Assembly (NCBI GenBank): GCA_003524435.1
Contig: DQHP01000118.1
Coordinates: forward strand, 1-25,331
From: Microbacterium sp.
Lineage (GTDB): Bacteria; Actinomycetota; Actinomycetes; Actinomycetales; Microbacteriaceae
Length of the DNA: 25,331 nt
Direction of reading: 5' to 3'
The position numbers were made by a program, and so were the translations under genes. Positions within the stretch are counted from its first letter, which is position 1; each line of letters opens with the position of its first letter. Below the pieces are notes generated by a model that saw only the letters and a list, made by a program, of their open reading frames with translations, ran no database searches and was not told the DNA's origin. Below are positions 22,655 through 25,331 of the stretch, one piece after another.

Positions 22655-23713
22655 TCAGCGTAGAGCAGATGCGAGTGCCTCCTGGGGGACAAGCGGAAAT
22701 ACCTGCTCAGTGATCCGTTCGAGTTCTTCATCCAGCGGGGAGGCCTGGATCAGTAAAAGAGAGATTCCCGCATCGGCATATTCGTTGATTCGCTCGGCGA
22801 CCTGCTCAGCAGTGCCGACGAGGTTCGGGCGCAGGCCACGGGTGCCGACTGAATACTCGCGTTTGCTGACGTCGAGGGCGAGGTTCGAGTTCTTGCGGAA
22901 CTCCTCGAAGGACGCATATCCAGGGGAGTCGGGATCGACAGTGGTGATGCGGTCCAGCTCGCGCTGTGCTTCGGCTTCGGTGTCACGAACGATGACATAT
23001 GCAGGCATTCCGAACTCACTGATCGGACGACCATGTAAACGCTCAGAGCGGGCATTCATATCGGAGACGTTGCTACGCACCTCATCCAAGGTGCCCCCGT
23101 GCATGACATAGGCATCGGCAAAATCAGCTATGGCTTCGCGGCCCGCCTCACTCTCACCTCCGGCGAAGATCACCGGATGCGCGGATGGTTTCGGCTCCAC
23201 GATGGTGCCGTCGAATTCATAGTGGTCACCGGCGAAGCTGAACGGCGTCTGCTCCCAGAGCCCGTTGAGCACGTCAACGAATTCCTTCGCCTGCGTGTAG
23301 CGAGCATCATGCGTGGGGAAGTTGCCGCCGAACTGCCGTGCTTCCTCTGCCCACCATGCAGCCACGACGTTCAAGGCAACGCGGCCTGGTGCGATGCTGT
23401 CGAGCGTGCTGACGGTCTTTGCGAGCACGGCAGGCAGGTGAAACCCGGGGCGCACAGCTGTCATCACACGTAGATGCTCCGTGGCGGCGAGGATCGCGGC
23501 TGACAGCGACCACGCCTCCAAGCTCGGCGCCTTAAGGCCCTTTCGATCATTGAGATAGAGCTCGGGGACAAGGGTGGTGTGGAAGCCGAGACGGTCAGCT
23601 TTTACTGATACCTCGCGGATGTACTCCCAGGTTGCCGCCATGCGGCCCTCGTCGGTGACATTGCGCAGAAACCCTCCGTAGACGGGGGTCCAGTATCCGA
23701 GATTGATGGTCAT
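22655..23713 (-). CDS. LLM-class FMN-dependent monooxygenase, SfnG/SsuD-like
   Basis: A 352-residue TIM-barrel flavin monooxygenase of the bacterial luciferase-like family. The start (INLGYWTPVYGGFLRN), AVRPGFHLPAVLAKTVSTLDSIAPGRVALNVVA (about 91-123), DARYTQAKEFVDVLNGLW (about 136-153), VIFAGGESEAGREA (about 176-189) and the ending LVGTAEQVAERI (about 301-312) are those of the alkanesulfonate/dimethylsulfone monooxygenase group. Such enzymes use reduced FMN and oxygen to release sulfite from organosulfur compounds. The ATG at 23713 is preceded by GGAG. Placement directly after metY supports a role in sulfur acquisition. No flavin reductase gene is in the window. Exact substrate is uncertain. 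Confidence 0.87.
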   Translation of the reverse strand: MTINLGYWTPVYGGFLRNVTDEGRMAATWEYIREVSVKADRLGFHTTLVPELYLNDRKGLKAPSLEAWSLSAAILAATEHLRVMTAVRPGFHLPAVLAKTVSTLDSIAPGRVALNVVAAWWAEEARQFGGNFPTHDARYTQAKEFVDVLNGLWEQTPFSFAGDHYEFDGTIVEPKPSAHPVIFAGGESEAGREAIADFADAYVMHGGTLDEVRSNVSDMNARSERLHGRPISEFGMPAYVIVRDTEAEAQRELDRITTVDPDSPGYASFEEFRKNSNLALDVSKREYSVGTRGLRPNLVGTAEQVAERINEYADAGISLLLIQASPLDEELERITEQVFPLVPQEALASALR

Positions 23714-23761
23714 GGTTCTCCGGTAGTTTCTGCGCGCTGGCGCTGGGCGTGAGAGTACTGG

Positions 23762-25054
23762 TCAGGCGCGTGCGAGCGCGCGGTCGAGGTCGGCGATGAT
23801 GTCGGCGGGGTCTTCGAGACCGGCGCTCAGGCGGATGGTGTTGAGCGAGATTCCGGCGGCGGCGCGCTGGGCGGCGTCCAGGTGCGAGTGCGTCATAGAA
23901 GCGGGGTGTGCGACAAGGCTGCGCGCATCGCCGATATTGGCGACCAGACGTACGACTTCGAGCGCGTCAATTACCTGCGCGACACGCGTCTGCGTGCCAG
24001 CATCCTCTGGCCCATGCAGGTCGAAAGAGAACACGGACGGCACCCCGCGCGGCAGGTAGCGTTCGGCCAGTGCGTGCCAGCGGTTGCCTGTCAGGCCGGG
24101 GTGATGGACGGCAGCGACCTGGGGATGCTGCGCCAGATGCTCAGCGAGCGTCAGCGCCGTCGCGCTCTGGCGAGAAACACGAAGATCGAGGGTCTCGATG
24201 CCTTGCAGAATCTGCCAGGCGTTGAACGGTGCCAGCGACGGACCGAGATCATGCACGTACTTCGTCTTCACGAGCGCGGCGAACGCCTGTCCGATACCGA
24301 AGCGGTCCCAGAGCACCAGGTCGCCGAGGCGGCGGTAGCGCGCTGTGAACTGTGGCCAGCGTTCGGGCTGTGCACCGAAGTCGAACGAGCCCTGATCAAC
24401 GACCACACCGCCGAGGGAGGTGCCGTGGCCGGAAAGGAATTTAGTTGCGGAATGTACGACAAAGTCCGCACCATGATCGCCAGGACGCACGAGGTAGGGC
24501 GTGCCGACCGTGTTATCGACGACGAGGGGGAGGCCGGCATCGTGAGCAATATCGGCGACGAGTTGGATGTCGAGAACTTGAGCGACGGGGTTCGCCACTG
24601 ATTCTGCGAACAGCGCGCGAGTCTCGGGGCGGATTGCCGTCTGCCAGGCGCCGGCGTCATCTTGATCGACGAAGGTGACGGAGATGCCGAAATCCTCGAA
24701 AGTGTCTTGGAACAGATCGACCGTACCGCCGTACAATTGGCTCGCTGCCACGATGTGTCCGCCGCGCCCGACAAGGGCAAGCAGCGTCACGGCGACGGCA
24801 GCTTGACCGGATGCGACGGCCACTGCGCTTGCGCCGCCCTCGAGTGCGGCGACGCGCTCTTCCAGCACCAGCTGGGTCGGGTTTGCGCTGCGGCTGTAGA
24901 GGTTGCCGGCCTTGCGAAGCGCGAAGATATCGGCGGCGTCCGCCAACGAAGCGAACTCATAAGCGGCGGTTTGATAGATCGGCGGAACGGCACTGTTTTG
25001 GACAGTCCCTGCCACGTAACCCGCTTGCACCTGCTGGGTGGAAAACGCGGTCAT
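23762..25054 (-). CDS. metY: O-acetylhomoserine sulfhydrylase (MetY)
   Basis: A 430-residue PLP enzyme of the Cys/Met metabolism family that makes homocysteine from O-acetylhomoserine and sulfide. NLYSRSANPTQLVLEERVAALEGG (51-74) is the phosphate-binding region, ASGQAAVAVT follows, VVDNTVGTPYLVRP (178-191) precedes the active site, and SATKFLSGHG (202-211) carries the PLP Lys205. The length of 430 fits MetY rather than the shorter MetB/MetC/MetZ. The ATG at 25054 overlaps the upstream hydrolase stop by ATGA. No methionine riboswitch is possible at this position because there is no leader. It would use sulfide derived from compounds opened by the downstream monooxygenase. Confidence 0.93.
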   Translation of the reverse strand: MTAFSTQQVQAGYVAGTVQNSAVPPIYQTAAYEFASLADAADIFALRKAGNLYSRSANPTQLVLEERVAALEGGASAVAVASGQAAVAVTLLALVGRGGHIVAASQLYGGTVDLFQDTFEDFGISVTFVDQDDAGAWQTAIRPETRALFAESVANPVAQVLDIQLVADIAHDAGLPLVVDNTVGTPYLVRPGDHGADFVVHSATKFLSGHGTSLGGVVVDQGSFDFGAQPERWPQFTARYRRLGDLVLWDRFGIGQAFAALVKTKYVHDLGPSLAPFNAWQILQGIETLDLRVSRQSATALTLAEHLAQHPQVAAVHHPGLTGNRWHALAERYLPRGVPSVFSFDLHGPEDAGTQTRVAQVIDALEVVRLVANIGDARSLVAHPASMTHSHLDAAQRAAAGISLNTIRLSAGLEDPADIIADLDRALARA

Positions 25055-25331
25055 GCGCTGATGCGTTCCGCCGCGCGCAAGAGCGGAGCGTGCACGTCTC
25101 CGCCGCGCAGTCGCTCAAGCCAGAGCACCACGGATGCGGCGACGCTGCGATGCGACTGGTCATTAAGCGCGTCGTGGAGTCCATCGACGGTCTCGATCAG
25201 TTCGAGGTCGGGCACAGCGCTCAGTAGCGTGGCCGCCTCGGTGATCGGCGAGACGGGGTCGGCCGAACCGTGAAACGCCAGCACAGGGGCTGCGACAGCG
25301 GCGAGGTCGGCGGCAGCGGGGACAGGTTCTG
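25051..25331 (-). CDS. Alpha/beta hydrolase, C-terminal part (5' end outside window)
   Basis: The frame runs from the window edge to a stop at 25051, giving about 93 residues. PVLAFHGSADPVSP holds the catalytic acid (Asp of SADP), and ETVDGLHDALND holds the catalytic His, both as in serine hydrolases of the lysophospholipase/monoacylglycerol lipase type. The nucleophile serine is outside the window. Its stop overlaps the metY start, so it is first or upstream in the same operon. Homoserine acetyltransferase (MetX), which also has this fold and often sits by metY, was considered. The SADP and GLHD segments fit a lipase-type hydrolase better, but the fragment is short. Confidence 0.75.
   Translation of the reverse strand, partial: EPVPAAADLAAVAAPVLAFHGSADPVSPITEAATLLSAVPDLELIETVDGLHDALNDQSHRSVAASVVLWLERLRGGDVHAPLLRAAERISA

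Noticed and set aside
25000..25100. Methionine or SAM riboswitch before metY
   Set aside because: The metY start overlaps the upstream hydrolase stop by four bases, so there is no leader to hold one.
1..25331. CRISPR arrays, phage genes, transposons, tRNA or rRNA genes
   Set aside because: No regularly spaced repeats, integrase or transposase frames, or recognisable RNA-gene sequence was seen on either strand.
25051..25331. Homoserine O-acetyltransferase (MetX) as the partial gene upstream of metY
   Set aside because: The visible catalytic acid and histidine segments look like a lysophospholipase-type hydrolase, though the fragment is too short to exclude MetX fully.

Overview
This high-GC window has dense genes, frequent 4-base ATGA/GTGA gene overlaps, GTG starts and several apparently leaderless genes. 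The gene families present (TIGR01777/DUF4166 pair, PLDc_N protein, NYN-LOTUS protein, CtlX/Ocd pair, NylB-like hydrolase) suggest an actinobacterium, most likely a Microbacteriaceae member close to Microbacterium. That placement is inferred from gene style and family memory, not from a marker gene. No rRNA, tRNA, CRISPR array, transposase or prophage gene was seen. No gene-free stretch exceeds about 125 bases.

Bases 1-4300: the 3' end of an MFS exporter gene, then a copper-export operon on the minus strand (CopZ-type chaperone followed by CopA Cu(I) P-type ATPase). The operon starts from a promoter whose -35/-10 spacer is filled by a C6G5 palindrome of the CsoR-operator type. Two small membrane-protein genes follow on the plus strand (DoxX-like, and a 68-residue protein with two membrane segments).

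Bases 4305-14271 are the most distinctive part. A LysR regulator (minus) is divergent from a complete oligopeptide-type ABC importer operon: lipoprotein binding protein, two permeases and two ATPases. The operon ends in a translationally coupled serine hydrolase that I recognise as close to NylB, the 6-aminohexanoate-dimer hydrolase. Downstream of lysR lies a large secreted SxxK serine hydrolase with an unrecognised N-terminal domain, an Asp/Pro linker and a C-terminal jelly-roll, CBM-like domain. Together these look like an outside-cut, import, inside-cut system for an amide or peptide-like polymer of unknown identity.

Bases 14278-18042 are mixed housekeeping: a RimJ/L-type acetyltransferase convergent with the hydrolase operon and sharing a terminator with it, a divergent SDR gene, an internally deleted GNAT pseudogene, a PLDc_N membrane protein, and a TIGR01777 oxidoreductase/DUF4166 pair.

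Bases 18106-20627: an Lrp/AsnC regulator divergent from ocd-ctlX. These two enzymes would turn citrulline into ornithine and then proline. Bases 20649-25331 (minus) look like one operon: an alpha/beta hydrolase (cut by the window edge), metY (O-acetylhomoserine sulfhydrylase), a SfnG/SsuD-like flavin monooxygenase, a Gfo/Idh/MocA oxidoreductase and a NYN-LOTUS RNase-like protein. The first three fit sulfur scavenging. The coupled NYN protein is unexpected there.
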